Assembly (NCBI GenBank): GCA_027257055.1
Contig: JAPVLO010000059.1
Location: 2,356,001 to 2,420,000 of the forward strand
DNA from: Cephalopachus bancanus
Lineage: Eukaryota > Chordata > Mammalia > Primates > Tarsiidae
Length of the DNA: 64,000 nucleotides
Reading direction: 5' to 3'
Shown here: in pieces, positions 46,301 through 59,290 of the stretch
How the letters are laid out: every line of letters starts with the position of its first letter
Numbering within the stretch: position 1 is the stretch's first letter
Program-made: the position numbers and the translations under genes
The notes under the pieces: generated by a model
What the model was told of the DNA's origin: nothing
Database searches by the model: none
What the model saw: only the letters and a program-made list of their open reading frames with translations

Positions 46301-49300
46301 ATCCTACCATTTGCTAGAACTGGAGTGAGAGCACCCCTAGTATCCCCCCCTCCCAACATACATACGCATTAACAGAATTATATTTTTTATAGATTGGCAG
46401 ATTGTAAAGAAATCCTTTTCTGGTTGTAAAAGTGATTCTATAGCCTTTGTACAATTCTGACAAATGTACCTGCTAAAAGTCCTGATCAAAAAGCCAGTCA
46501 AATTTTCTTCCTCTAATGTATAACCAGGTCAGGCCAGCCCATCCTACCCCATTCACAGCAAGATCTGAAACTAGAAGGTAAATTCTATTATGGAGAAGAG
46601 GTCAAGTTCAAGAAAAGACAGTTAAAACTAAGTCATTAAGCAACAGGGACCTGGTGAACCACAAGGCCACCTGTGCATGCATATCCTCACCAGGGAGCAG
46701 GCAGCAAGGAGTCAGGAGAGCCAAGAGGAAAACACAGCAGACAGCAGGAAGTAGCCTAGAGGAGGTCTAGAGACCAACATGTTCATGCTTCAGACATATT
46801 TCATGGGTGAGCTATATTCATTTGAAGGGACCAGGGCAAATGTACAAAGTCCACACATTTTTCTTCCTCCAATTTCAAATCTTTCTTGCACACATACAAA
46901 ATACCTATTTAACTCCTTCAGCATCAGGTCCCAACAACCCATCATTCTGTCCATGATAAAAACAAGTAGTCTCAGCTCCAACAACAAAAACTAAACTTGG
47001 GAGAGGAAAAGCCTGGCAAGGAGGGCTTTTCCCTCCCCTGTTACTACCTGCTGACCCTGCATGCAACCTCAGATTTCTCCTCAACACCAGTAGCTCACTA
47101 CCAACCAATGAGCTGACATTTGAGATCAAATGTATTTGTTTCTTGTGCAATAATTCCTTAGATGTCAAGTCAAGATGGATGATGGTCATGCAAGTTTTGT
47201 CTTACGATGGGAATTGGCAGGATTCTCTGTGACGGATTCTAGACACTGAAAAAAAGATGTTGGTCAACTTAGAGAATGATGAAAGCATCCAAGAACTTCC
47301 TTTGTTGCTGTTGACCAATACTACCAAAAGCTGGTTCTAGCTAGTGGTCATGTACTGTAATAACCAGGGATCATGTCATACATTTATATGGAAACCATTC
47401 TTATAGAAATGAGCAAAAGAAAGCTCGAACTGAAATGCATGTCTTTGAAAACAATAATCTTCCAAATAAAGTAAATAAAAAAATATGACCATTAGAAAAC
47501 TAACTTGCCCCATTACAGCTCAGGACAGAGGACAAGATTGTCTTTGAACATTTCTCAAAGAGTATATAAGCTAGCTAATATACAGCAAGCATGTACGGGG
47601 TGGGGCGGGGGGAGAAGACATGTGCTATTGCAATTTTAAGAGCAAAAATCTATCTTTAGCAATAAAGATATTAAAATAGTGCTTACACAAGAAGGGTTTT
47701 TTAAAATTTAAACTCTTTTGAGAAATGAAAGATCATCAGATCACTAATAACTGCAGTTTCCTGAACAATTAAAGGAATTCACAAGATTTCAGCCTACTGA
47801 GGAAATGACAAGTATTTCTGATTTTTATGGAAGGACTAAAAGGGCACTTTTATCTATAGCATCTACTCTGTAAGAATCACTGTTAAGTAATGAAACTTTT
47901 TTTTTTTCACTTATAAGGAGTACTCAACATGTCAATGGTTTGAAAATAGAGGAAACTTAACATCACTCATTCGGAAAGGCAATATTTTGTATTTTTTAAA
48001 AGACATTTGTCAGAGTTTTCTTTTTTATCTGTTGAGGTTGGATCTTAGAGCATAGTTGCATTATGGCAAACTTTTTGTTTCTAGTGCATCAGCAGAAATG
48101 TCCTTTAGGTTACCTGGTTTAATTCTTCACAAATATACTTCGTAAGACTGTCTTCAATGCATCATCCTAACATTGTTTGGCCCTGATAACATTCTGTATG
48201 TGTGATGGTCTTGTTTGGGGAAAAAAATCTTCTCTTTTTAATAAGTGATTCAATAAACTGTTGAAAAATGATTTGTATAATATAGTATGGCCAGGGAGCA
48301 AGGTTTGTCCCTGTCATTATACACTGTATTCAGTTTGTCCACAAATGTTGCCATGTCCCCCTCATGTTGGAGCTTCTTATGCCATTCTGAATAGCAATGC
48401 GAAGATCAATATACCCTCTGCTGAAAACAACAGGACAGAACAAATGAATAATTTTATTTACAATAAAAGCCTCAGTCCCCAAATGGATACCACTAATGTT
48501 TAAATTCATTTTTCATGCTCAACTCAAGATGAGAGGTAGACACAACACAATGCACGGGGAGGGAAGTAAGCAGAAGTAGTAACCATAATGGTTCAAATGT
48601 ATTTAAGCCATGAACAATAGCTGGGCTGCACTGAGGCACATGAATAAAATGTCTGCTGCAGAATTCTGAAGATGTACTTTCCGAAGTGATTCTGTTCTCT
48701 CACCAAGAAACTATGAAAAGCATTTTCCAGTAACAAGAAATTAATGGAATAAAGACATTCTGACTTATTTTTCTAGAGTGCTGGACCACAGAAGCCAAAG
48801 CCTATTCAATCAGCTTTAAACAAAACTGGCAAGGACAGAAGTGTTTGCTTTAGGTAGGGACAAGGAGGAATTGAAGTAGCTCTTTCAAGAAAACAAACCA
48901 TCTTGTCTCAAAAACATATCTTCAGCCCCTTGAGCTGATGCTTCTTTTCCTCCTCTGAAAGCTATGCAAACATCAGTGAGCAAAGTCATAAGAAATATGG
49001 GTTTGGTGGGGGGGCAACAAAATGTTAGAGGGGGCACTAAGCTCAATGATGACATTTACAAGTCTCTCATGAATGGCACACTCCCCAAAGGCCACCTGAA
49101 TCACATTTTTAAGAATAATTCATCAAAAATACAAAAGAAAATGTTCCATCTTACACAAAGATGCCAATATACTGCCCTCAAAATATAGACTTGTCCATTG
49201 ACAAATTAACATGTAGAAAGAAATGAAAAAGATTCCCATCTGCCACCAATTCATTCGCTGCTTTTAGACTTAACTCCCTACACCCACACAATTGTAAATA

Positions 49301-49639
49301 GAATTGTGACTGACAAAACATGAAAGGAAAGTTTGGAAAATACAGCTTGGACATGATAATAAAGCATCTGGAATAAAATGGTGACAAGACTTGGCTTTAT
49401 GCATGGAATATGGAAAAGGCAGGACTTCAGTGAACTCTTATTGTTCCATTCTATTAACTGGAACTATGCATATGCTCCTGATGTTTACAGCTTCACTTCA
49501 GATTCTGTCAACATAGTACTTTGGGATGCTAAGAAAAAAGAGGTGTGCAAGAGTAGATCCCGCCCACAAGAATGAATAATGCAGTGTAGAGACAAACAGG
49601 AATGCACATAGTTCTGACACGGGGCAGACTGGGATAAGT
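43361..49639. other. Repeat-poor unassigned block
   Basis: Over 6 kb holds no element that I can identify with confidence. Short frames (for example 45176-45397, 46905-47189, 48261-48503, 48964-49188) have no domain, and their overlaps on both strands argue against coding. A G-rich run sits near 47598-47612. The block is a reasonable place to look for conserved non-coding sequence. Confidence 0.45.
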
Positions 49640-49745
49640 GTTTGGCATGGTGCCTGGAACAGAGTATGAGCTCAGTAATGAAATAATGAATGACTCAATA
49701 TGTGAATAAGGAACTGAGCACTGCAAACAAAGAGGACGATAGACA

Positions 49746-49813
<68 letters not shown>

Positions 49814-50135
49814 ATTCCAAAGAGAGTATGACCATTATCAAAGTACTTCAGTTGGAATGAAAAAGATGAGAAGACTCTCCAGGTGAGGAAAGTGGCAGGG
49901 GAAAGTATGGCAAAGCAAAATACACGTTTAAGAAATAGCCAGAAGAAAGGGAGATTGCGCCATTACAATGAACGTCCTTAAAAATTATGCTAAGGAGTTT
50001 GGATTTAATCCTCAAAAAGATAGAGATTCATTAGTGGGTCTGTTAACAAGGGAACAGAAGAATGATACCATCAGAGCTATAGTTTACAAAGAGTCATAGT
50101 CTAGATTGGAGAAGCCCAGAGGCAGGAGGCTACAA
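49640..50135 (-). mobile_element. L2-derived fragments around a CA microsatellite
   Basis: 'GTTTGGCATGGTGCCTGGAA' and 'TCAGTAATGAAATAATGAAT' (49640-49695) resemble the sense L2 end. After the CA run, 'GCTAAGGAGTTTGGATTTAA' and 'GATTGGAGAAGCCCAGAGGC' (49835-50135) resemble antisense L2. The right part is the more secure of the two, so the strand given is for it. Confidence 0.55.
49747..49810. repeat. (CA)32 microsatellite
   Basis: An uninterrupted CA run of 64 bases, the longest simple repeat in the window. Confidence 0.98.
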
Positions 50136-53100
50136 AAAGTTCCATGCCCCACACCTAAGGCTAGACTTGGGCAGGCAGCATAGAACGCGACAGGATGATA
50201 AAAGCCCACTCCAAACATCTCACAGTTTATTTATGAAATGTAAGTGAGCTGAGTTATCCACATCTTCAATTCCCAAATCTCAGGGCAAAAGACTACAGTT
50301 TTCTGCAAGTGAATGAGTACCTTATTAAGATGCTTCTCATAGCTACAACCTAACAGAGTTTACAAAGGTAAAATAAAAGTTATAAAATCATCACATAAAA
50401 AAAAGTTGTGTGAATACATTATCCACTGGCCCTGAGACCATTTTAAATACTGCAGATGTGGGATCACTTTACAGAATATATTGATCACAAAAAAGTTTTG
50501 GTTCTCACTATTCTTGCCCTCAGAAAGGGCTGAGTCCTTCTCGCTACCTTCCAAACAAACTGAGATTTGTTGATTTTAATGAAACGCTTCCCAAGTCCTT
50601 GGCATTTACTCAAATGTATGGTAATTGCTCAGGGTTCATTTCCAAAATGGCGATTCCTGTGCTATCTGGAAAAAACAAACAACTAGTTATCATTCACTAA
50701 TTGCTCATTATTCACTACAGATATTTCCCTAGAAGCAGGCATTTCCACTTTTCTTGAGTTAGAACTCATATATGCTCCAGGTCTTACTCATCAACTTTCA
50801 GAGTTGGTTAAAAAAAAAAAAAACCATGAAAAATAAAGTTACTTACAATTAAGTCATGAGTAAAAAAACCACAAAGTAAAGTTCATTCTATTATTAACAG
50901 TTTAAAAAAGTAGTGTATCTCTATGACTTCACATTTTTCTCAGCCCAAGGCATTAAGATTTGTTGAAATCCACATTTTATCCTAGGTTCCTTTACTTATT
51001 TTCTAAAAGTCAATTAAAGCGGGCACCTAGAGAGAGATGGCATTTAAACCATATTCTTTTGACACCTGAATTTACAGACATTTTGCTTTTTTAAAAAAAA
51101 GTCCCTAAAGAAAAAAGACCACCGCAAACTTGCAGCAAAATCAAATGAAGAAATTAAACACTTCTGTTATTTGACGAACATCAAGATCTTTTAGAAGAAC
51201 ACAATACTTGGCATTAAACTTTAAAATTGTTTTGTTTTATAGGGTCTTTCTAAATCATTCTAGTTTGTATGTGTGTGTTTTACTCTAATAAAAAGAACAC
51301 AGGTTTTTAAATATTTAGACTCAATTTTATTTTTATACATATAAAAGAAGAATTTTAAATATTGAGAAGAAAAATTTCATTATAGCAAATAATATTATTT
51401 ACTAGTTTATTGTTTAATCATTAGTTTTCTAAATTTATATATTTGGCTAAAGTTTGGACTCAAGGAATTTGGTATTCTATCATATAATCACAATTATCTT
51501 TTGGTATATGTTTGTTTTATTTGTATTTTTTCAGCATATAATAGTTACATGACTAGGAAGGGAGATTATTCATAAAGCTCTCAAGTACTTTGAACATTTT
51601 CACTGAAAAAAATACAGCTTACTCTGAAAAAAAATCTTGGCATATTTGTACATTCAGAATTACTAAGAAATTCATTTCAAAGCAAAATCATGTCTCAGTG
51701 TGGAAAACACTTATTATCTGAAAATATCAAATTTTATTCTTGTTGCCCTCTGCATAGTAAACTAAGTTAGGGAGGAAAAAAAAATTCTGACGAGTCAGTA
51801 CAAAATTTATATGCACACAATCATGAGGAACACTTTCAACAACATAAAAATAACTCCCCTTAGTATTTCACCAATACCTGTTACTTCCACTGCAAAAAAA
51901 TAAAGCTCCTACTGAATTCCATAGGAGGGAAAGATGACAACTCAATGGTCAGAGGGACAAAAACTACCATCAATAACACTAGACAATGATCTACCATCTG
52001 GGATTTTTTCCCAAGAGGATGCTGTTTCCAATCTTAACATTTAAAAAAGTATATTTATATGTATGAATTTAATTAAAATGCATAACTCAAATGATCTCCA
52101 AGAAGTAAAGAAACAAAGTCAGTCTCAAATTCTCACATCATACCTTACTTTCACATCACAAAGGTACTACTCAATTTCTAATCTACCTCTAAAATTCACA
52201 ATGGGTAAACTGAAAACCAAGTGTCCATGACATTCATTGGACCCATTTTAGAAGCACCTATTTATTTACTCACCTATGGCAGTAAAAAGGTCAAGCAAAA
52301 ATTCACCTCCAAAGCCACGGTTGCTAAGCAACTCTTTTCAGAAGTTCTGCAACACTGATCAAGCATATTACTGGTGCCACCAACTGGATTCAGAATAAAT
52401 GTGAGTAACATCTTACCTGGTTTCTCCAAAGGGGGGGGGGTGGATTCCTTGTTTACCTTTTTGGACAGATACTGGTTGTTTAGGCTCAGAGGTTTTATAC
52501 TTTTCCTCTCAAAAAAAAAAAAAAAAAAGCAAGGATACGTCCTGGTACCACAGGTTTCCTATTCACAAGAGCGAAGGACAATTCTGTTTTTAAAAACACC
52601 ACAGAGGGCTTGATGAGATGTTGGCCAAACCTGAAAGACATTTCCTCCAGTGAAGCCTGAAAGAAAAAAAAAAATTAGGAAATAGATATATATAAAATTC
52701 AGGAAGAAATTCAGTCTATATACCACCTTAAATAAAGCAAATTTGATTAGTACAGATTCTTAGCTGCGAGAGGATGCCATTTAAACTCTTCCCCATCGAA
52801 TGACCACCAAGATGCATTCTGGGTAAGTCTTCCTAAAATACTCCACTGTCCCTACCAGCCATGCCTTGATTTGAGTTAGTGTTTTTAAGCAGAAGTTTCC
52901 ACATGAACAACAAAATAGCCTTTCCCATTAAATCCCTCTGCACTTCAGGTTGCCACCCTAACTCAAATCCACAGGCCCTATTTGCCAGGTACTTATTTTT
53001 ACCCATGCATTTCATCACCTTTGCTAAGCTAAAAATTTTCATTGAGTATTAACTATAAACCTTTTAATTCTTAAATGCTTCTCTCAAATGGTTTTATCTT

Positions 53101-53653
53101 TGTTAGTATAATAGCAATTTAGAACAAGTATAAACAGTGTCTGAACTTGCCTACAATTACAAAACATATGAATACGTCCAGAGAACTATTCTAGTGAAAT
53201 TTCCAAAATTAAAGAGAAAAACTTGAGAAAAAGAACAATTCTTGGTTGGAACAGAGCCAGAAACAGCAAGGTATCTGGTATTCCATGTCCTCCTTTTGGG
53301 GGAAAGCCACAGAGAGGGTTTGAGGGAGACTCGGCACTTGGTACCTAGGGTGAGCCAAATCCACCCAGAACCAAGGAATGATTTTTCCATCAAGTGGATG
53401 CCCATACATGACAAAGTTACTTTGTGAATGACTAAGACACATTGTCCCTGGGACACTACTTCATTTTTCTAATTCAGGAACTGCCTACTACAAAACTGAT
53501 GAACACAGATCAACCTGTGGGGAAACAGGGATAGGATTACAAAAAGGATAAAATCAGAAAATGGTTGGCTATTTGTGATATTGTGAAATATACATTTGGT
53601 CTTCCATCATATTTCCTGGCACACAAATCCTGAAATCCTTAAAAATTCCAAAG
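50136..53653. other. Repeat-poor unassigned block
   Basis: About 3.5 kb without a recognised element. It contains a G run at about 52431-52441, an A-run near 52510 and AT-rich DNA around 51200-51500. Overlapping frames at 53157-53456 on both strands have no domain. Confidence 0.45.
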
Positions 53654-54314
53654 TGTTGTCTTTTGTGTACTAAGAATTGACTGGTAGCTGGCAGTCCCCA
53701 GGTAGGGGGTGCTGGTCACCAGAAAGACAAAAGCAGGAATAGAGGGTTGAGGCTTTCATCCAACCCCACAACCTCCCAAGGGAACAGAGGGACTGAAGAC
53801 CAATAGTTTGATCAGTCATGTCTATGTAATGAAGCCTCCATAAAAAGAAAAAAAGAAATCAGAGTTCGGAATGCTTCCAAAGAACTGAACAGGTAAAGAC
53901 TCCTGGAGGGTGGCATGCTCCTTCCCCCATACCTCGCCTATGCATCTTTTCATTTGTGTCCTGTATAATATTCTTTATAATACATTGGTAAATGGAACTG
54001 TTTCCATGAATTCCATAAGCCACTCTAGAAAATTAATCAAACTCAAAGAGGAGGATTGTGGAATCCTGGAGTTAAGGGCCGGAGGTTCTGGAGGCCCAGA
54101 TTTACAACTGGTATCTGAAGGAGTAGGGGCAATCTTATGGGACTGAGCCCTCAACCTGTAGTGTCTGAGGCTATCTTGAGGTAGACAGCATCTGAGTTGA
54201 ATTGAATTAGAGGACACGTAGCTGGTGCCCACTGCTTAGTGTGTGGAAAAAAGCCTCCACACATTTGGCCACATAGTATTTTGCATTTGTCGGCGTGAGA
54301 GTAGAAGAAAAACA
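53654..54314 (+). mobile_element. Solo LTR, ERVL style
   Basis: 'GTCTATGTAATGAAGCCTCC', 'TCCTGGAGGGTGGCATGCTC', 'CTATGCATCTTTTCATTTG', 'CAAACTCAAAGAGGAGG' and 'GGGACTGAGCCCTCAACCTG' follow in order a mammalian LTR consensus that I remember well but cannot number (MLT2/MER74 neighbourhood). The edges are set from a TG start and a CA end; no duplication was confirmed. No viral genes adjoin it. Confidence 0.65.
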
Positions 54315-54592
54315 TGTTGAATGTGTTTTTTCCTCAGACTATTCTGTAAAACACAGTAATAAATGCTTGATTGTCTAATGATTCTGATGTTCTTACAGAC
54401 ACACAAGACAGAGTTATGGAAATGCCATTACTGTAGAAGCACCCACATAGGCAGAACTTGACATATTTTAGGTACTAAAGAAATAAGATGGAAAATTTAC
54501 CCCAATGACACAGATACTAGTTTTTAGAACATATACAACTAACTCACTGAAAATGAAGGGTCAGTAAGGAAGTAGAAAATCTTCTAACCCAA

Positions 54593-54755
54593 CGTTTCTC
54601 AGGGTGTGGTCCCTTGACCAGAAGCATCAACATCACTAGGGAACTTTCAGAAATGCAAATTCTCAGGACCCACCCCAGACTACTGAACCAGAAACTTTGG
54701 AAGAAGGGTTCAGCAATTGGTGCTTCAATAAGCTTTCCAAGTGATGCAGAACTAC
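54593..54755 (-). mobile_element. MER5A
   Basis: 'TTTCTCAGGGTGTGGTCCC', 'CACTAGGGAACTTTCAGAA', 'ATGCAAATTCTCAGGACCC' and 'GACTACTGAACCAGAAAC' match MER5A in reverse order. It is a non-autonomous hAT-Charlie element. Confidence 0.85.
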
Positions 54756-55099
54756 TGATCAAATCCAACTATCCTCCCAATCCCTGGGCCCTTTCCTACA
54801 GAATCCCCACCAAATAACCAGCTTGCATATGCTTGGTTATGCCCAGTGATGGGAAGTTCTCTATTCCTACTAAAATAGTCAACACTACAAATAACACAAT
54901 TGTTCTTCATACCAAGTCCATGTATTTGTCATGAATTTATTCCTTGGGACCATATAAAATAAGTATCATGTAAGTGGCAGTGCTTCAGATATGAGTTAAC
55001 CATTCTTTACGTCCCCTGGTTTTTCTAGAATCAGCATGGCAAATCATATCAACTACTCTACAAAACAGTATTGATTCAAGTGACTAATAGCTACTTCCG

Positions 55100-55545
55100 G
55101 TTATTTGCCTCTCCCATATCTACTTCTTGTAGTTCTAGCCATACCACTGATTTTGGCGGGAGTAATACCCCCACCGTATTCTGTCCTAGGGTTCTAGGGA
55201 TGGACAAAGGTCCCGTTCAGGATCCATAGTCCTTTGACACATGATTTGTTCAGGAGCAGATGCAGGACACAAAATAAGCCAACTGAAGGCAAAACTATCC
55301 TTCAGAGGAATACCACAGATACTAACAAGGGCTGTTCATTTCAGCTGAATTGCCAAGCTGACAAAATATGAACCTGAAACAGCTAGAGGTTTCCTTAAAA
55401 AGAGCCCGCCTGATGTTAGAGCCAGCACTGAAGCCAACAGAGCCAAGACACCGAGAAACCTATACCCGATGACATTTTCTGAGCACCTGGATCTAACAAT
55501 GCTAGAAGGAGTAATGTCCCTGGAGTTTGCTTCCCCTTAAAGATA
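55100..55545 (+). mobile_element. LTR-like or old DNA element (family unknown)
   Basis: 'CTAGCCATACCACTGATTTT', 'CTAGGGTTCTAGGGATGG', 'TTTCAGCTGAATTGCCAAGC', 'GAAGCCAACAGAGCC' and 'GATGACATTTTCTGAGCACC' have a familiar repeat-consensus wording for an old interspersed element, but I cannot assign it. Confidence 0.35.
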
Positions 55546-55729
55546 ACAGTACAGAATTGATTTAAACACAAGCTCTAGTTGTTGAGCTATGATTATCATG
55601 AGCCCATGAAAGGCTCTTCCCTGGCTTTCATTTTTATCATCTTCCCTTTTATCGTCTATGCTCAGCCCCACTTATTATTTACTATTATTATTCTTCCCTT
55701 CCCACCACAAGTATTCACTTTTTCATAAT

Positions 55730-56168
55730 TAATGTAGTATTTAGAATCCTCTTTACATGTTCATGAACATATTTCATGTCAAAAGTATATAGTGCTCTTA
55801 TACATAGTTTTAAAATTTGTATACAAATGGTATGTTTGAAATCTCATTTTTCTGTATTCTCTCAACATTGTTTGAGACTCATCCATGCTGCTATAAATGA
55901 CTCCTCCTCACTGCATCCCACTGTAGTGTTCCTTGCCCATTTCTCTAATGTTATAGAATTAGCTCAACTACAATCTCTTATCAAAAATCACAGTGACTAC
56001 CATTCTTATAGTATTTCCCTGGATACCTATACTAGCATCCCATTATTGGGATTCAGGTCTTACACATACTTATATTTTCTAAAATATAATACACCAGCTT
56101 GCATTCCCAGCAGCAATATGTGAAGATTTCTATTTTTCCACATCCTTGCCAATACTTGATAGTACTAT
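55730..56168 (-). mobile_element. L1M 3' portion, antisense
   Basis: 'TTTGAGACTCATCCATGCTG', 'TTTCCCTGGATACCTATACT' and 'GCATTCCCAGCAGCAATATG', ending with 'TTTCCACATCCTTGCCAATA', match the reverse complement of the L1 ORF2 end and 3' UTR. Confidence 0.7.
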
Positions 56169-56169
56169 C

Positions 56170-56863
56170 TGCTGAGAAATAAAAATAAAATTCTAAGCTT
56201 CCAACTGACTGAACAGAGTTTCCTGGCCAGGAAGACCCCAGAAAAACCTTGAGAACAGTTCTTGGCCATGACAGGATAGGAGGTTGGACACACCTCATTA
56301 TAATCTCTCTCTCATCAAACATCATCAGGATGTGTTCCCTGAAGGCTAAACAGAAATCAGCCGTTTCAAAAGACTCTATCACTGATATCCATCTGTCCAA
56401 CACTGCCACTCCTTTTCTGCCTGATAAGAGACTACCCACTACAGAGTGTTTCTAGCCAGTCCTGCAGAGAAATGCACAATAAGGGTTTTTGTGTCCTGTG
56501 CTTCACCTTTTGATGTCAGAAGCCGTAAACTCCACCCTAGGATCATGCTAATGCCACCATTTTTTTTTTTTTTGAACATAGGTCCCATAAAGGGGCAAAA
56601 TGCTCAAATGCATATGGGTATGTTTCTCCTTTCATAAATATTCATGACTCCTCCTATAGCTTATTAAATATGTATATTTGGCCATACAGCTCAGCATAAA
56701 TTCCTCCTCCCCTTGACCCTCCCTCAAAGTGTCTGTTTCTGGCTTCTGGTGGGAAGCTATGCTTCCCAACCTGTCAGAATGGCCACCCTGAAGGCTGTAA
56801 CCCTTTATGAGAAATAAAGATCTCCTTTTCAAATGTATAAACCTCATTATTCTTTAGTTGACA
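56170..56863 (+). mobile_element. Solo ERV LTR inserted in antisense L1M
   Basis: Nearly 700 bp with LTR layout: it starts close to TGAGAAATAAAAATAAAA, carries 'TCACTGATATCCATCTGTCC', 'ACTCCACCCTAGGATCATGC', 'TTTATGAGAAATAAAGATCT' (polyadenylation signal) and ends near TTAGTTGACA. L1M sequence lies on both sides in the same orientation, so the LTR is the later insertion. No internal viral sequence is present, as expected after recombination between two LTRs. Confidence 0.7.
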
Positions 56864-56999
56864 ATGTTTTCCTAGCTTGTAACAATAGGGAAAAATGGCA
56901 TCTTTTCTTTTTAATTTGCTTGTCTCTAATAGTGATATGTGTATGTGTATATGTACATTTCTCCTTTTCTGAATTGTTAATTCACATACTTTGTCCTCT

Positions 57000-58830
57000 T
57001 TTATATTGGTCTCTTCCCTTTTAAAAATTTTTGCAAAAATTTACAGGGTACAAGTGCAGTTTTATTACATGGATAGATTGGGTAATGGTGAAGTCAGAGC
57101 TTTTGGGGTATCCATCACCCAAATAAGATACTTTACCCATTAAGTAATTTATCATCCTCTACCCCTCACTCTCACCTCCTCACACTTCTTATATGTGTAT
57201 CTCTACACCCTATGTCTATGTGGACACATTTAGTTTCCACTTACAAGTGAGAACAAGTGGTTATCTTTCTGTGTCTGACTTGTTTCATTCCTTCTATTTT
57301 CTGATTTTCTAGAGTTCTTTGTATATTCTAAATATTGATAATAGTCTACTAAACACAATTATATTTTCACCATCTTCTAATTTTGCTATTGTTCCTGCCA
57401 ATGAACAAAAATCCTTCATTTTGATGTATTCAAATCCATCAACTTTCTTTTTATAGTTTGTGCTCTGTGGATCTTGTGTAACACATCCTTCCCTACCATA
57501 AGGCTGCAAAAATAAATTCCTATATTTTCTTCTATCGACTTTATATTTTCACCCTTAACAGTTCGGTATTTATTTCACTTGGAACTTTGTTTATAGTATG
57601 AAGTATGAAAATAGTTTCATTTTTCTCCTTTTGCAAGCCAATTTTTCTAGTACCAGTTCCTGGGAGGGATTACACCAAGATCCCATATGTACATAGGAAT
57701 GTGTCTAGAGTCTGTTCTATTCTGCTTCTATGTCAGATGTAGAATGAAGGTCACCAATTTTTTTGGTGCCCAATGCAGCAGGCCAGACAGTCTCTGGTAC
57801 AGCTTCTCAACTCCATCATGGCAGCATATAAGCAATCACAGATAATACATAAGTGAATGGCTGTGTCCCAATAAACCTTTATTTACAAAAACAGGCAGGC
57901 AGAAGCCCAGATTTAGCTTATTGGCTGTAGTTTGCCAAGTCCTGCTATATAGTGTTAATGTCTTGCAGAGAGAGAATCTGTTTTTCTTAATTTATTCTCT
58001 CATATAAATTTTAGCCTCAACTCTGCCCCTTCAAAAAAAAAATCTTGCTTAGATGTTGATTGGACTGAATTTAAATTGTAATGAGGGTGGGGAAAATGTG
58101 ACATCTTCACAATATTCAATGAAGCCATTTATGAATGCTGCATTTATGTTCTTTAATACCATAATAAAACTCTTGTAATAGAGTTTTAAATTTCCCTTAT
58201 ATGTTTTATGCATTCTATCTTAGATTTATTCCTAGATAGCTTTTAGTTTATGTCACTATTATAAACGGTATCTTATTATGGTCCTAGTTTATAATTAGTT
58301 ACTCCCAATACAGAGGAAAGCTATTGATTTTTATATGTTCTTATAGTTGGCAACCTAGCTAAACTCTTGCATTGCTGCTAATGGTTTCTGCTGATTTGCT
58401 TTGGTTTTTTATATAAATGAGTTCACTTCAAAATAATGACAAACATATCTTTTATTGCAATTCTTCTATTTTTTGTTTCTCTCTTTATCTTATTGCATGG
58501 GTCCGGTATCTGGTAATGTGTTGAGAAGTAGAAGTAACACAGGCATCCTTGTCTTTTCCCTAATTTTAAAAGTAATGAGTTAAAAAAATTTTTTTTCCAC
58601 TAAGAATGATGTCTGCTCTAGGTTTTTAGTAAAAAGCCTTTATCAAGGTAAAAAGAAATCCCTTTTATTTCACATTTGTTAAGCGTTGATTCCATTTTAG
58701 AGAAGAAAAAATCTTATTTTATGAAATGCTTTTTCTGTATCATTGATAATACCATTGTTTGTTCTTTGCCACTAACATGGGAAGCTATATTAGGAGATTT
58801 AAAAAAAAACATTAACCTGATATAAGAATT
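57000..58830 (-). mobile_element. L1M ORF2, antisense, degraded
   Basis: The order 'AGTTCTTTGTATATTCTAAA', 'TTTGATGTATTCAAATCC', 'GCTGCAAAAATAAATTCC', 'TTTATTCCTAGATAGCTTTT', 'GGCATCCTTGTCTTTTCCC' and 'ATGAAATGCTTTTTCTGTAT' is the reverse complement of L1 ORF2 from its end back into the reverse-transcriptase domain. The start (57030-57250) holds 3' UTR-like text with 'CATCACCCAAATAAGATAC'. A MER58-like element interrupts it at 57738-57948. Confidence 0.75.
57738..57948 (-). mobile_element. MER58-like hAT element, third copy
   Basis: 'GGCCAGACAGTCTCTGGTAC', 'GGCTGTGTCCCAATAAACC', 'TTTATTTACAAAAACAGGC' and 'GGCTGTAGTTTGCCAAG' match the family seen at 16268, in the same orientation. Confidence 0.65.
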
Positions 58831-59282
58831 AAAATGACTGATGTGAGGCAGCTAGAGCATGTTTCTCCCACTGAACAAACCAAGATAGATTTTGCTCAGC
58901 TCCCAGAGAGTAACAGGACCAACAGCATGCTCCATGACTCTTCAAAAGAGTGTTATCAGGATCAAACTTAACAGGTTGGTTTTTCTTTTTTGTTCTAAAA
59001 GTTTTGCAAACAAGCATTTTCTGTTTCTTGAGAGTTAAGTAGAACTTGTCAAACTGCCTTTTTTTCCTAATGCAGAAAAGACAAAGTTTTGATAATCATT
59101 ATAATGTACTGTTTTCTAATTTACTTAAGTTTTTTTCTTGTATCAATTTAGTCATATATCATTTTCACATAATACTTGTAAAAATGTATCATTCTTTTTA
59201 ATGGATTGAAATATATAATCATAATTATTTCATGCACCTATTTTGTATTATGTTTGCCATAATATATGAGGAGGAACCAGAA
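58831..59282. other. Unassigned sequence
   Basis: Nothing recognised; AT-rich towards the mariner relic. Confidence 0.4.
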
Positions 59283-59290
59283 AAAAAACA

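Noticed and set aside
49529..49807. Frame with a long alternating Cys-Val run (also at 14010-14234)
   Set aside because: It is the reverse translation of the CA microsatellites.
56053..56439. A 128-codon antisense frame, the longest in the window
   Set aside because: It spans L1M remnant and an LTR on the strand opposite to the LTR and has no domain; length is explained by chance.
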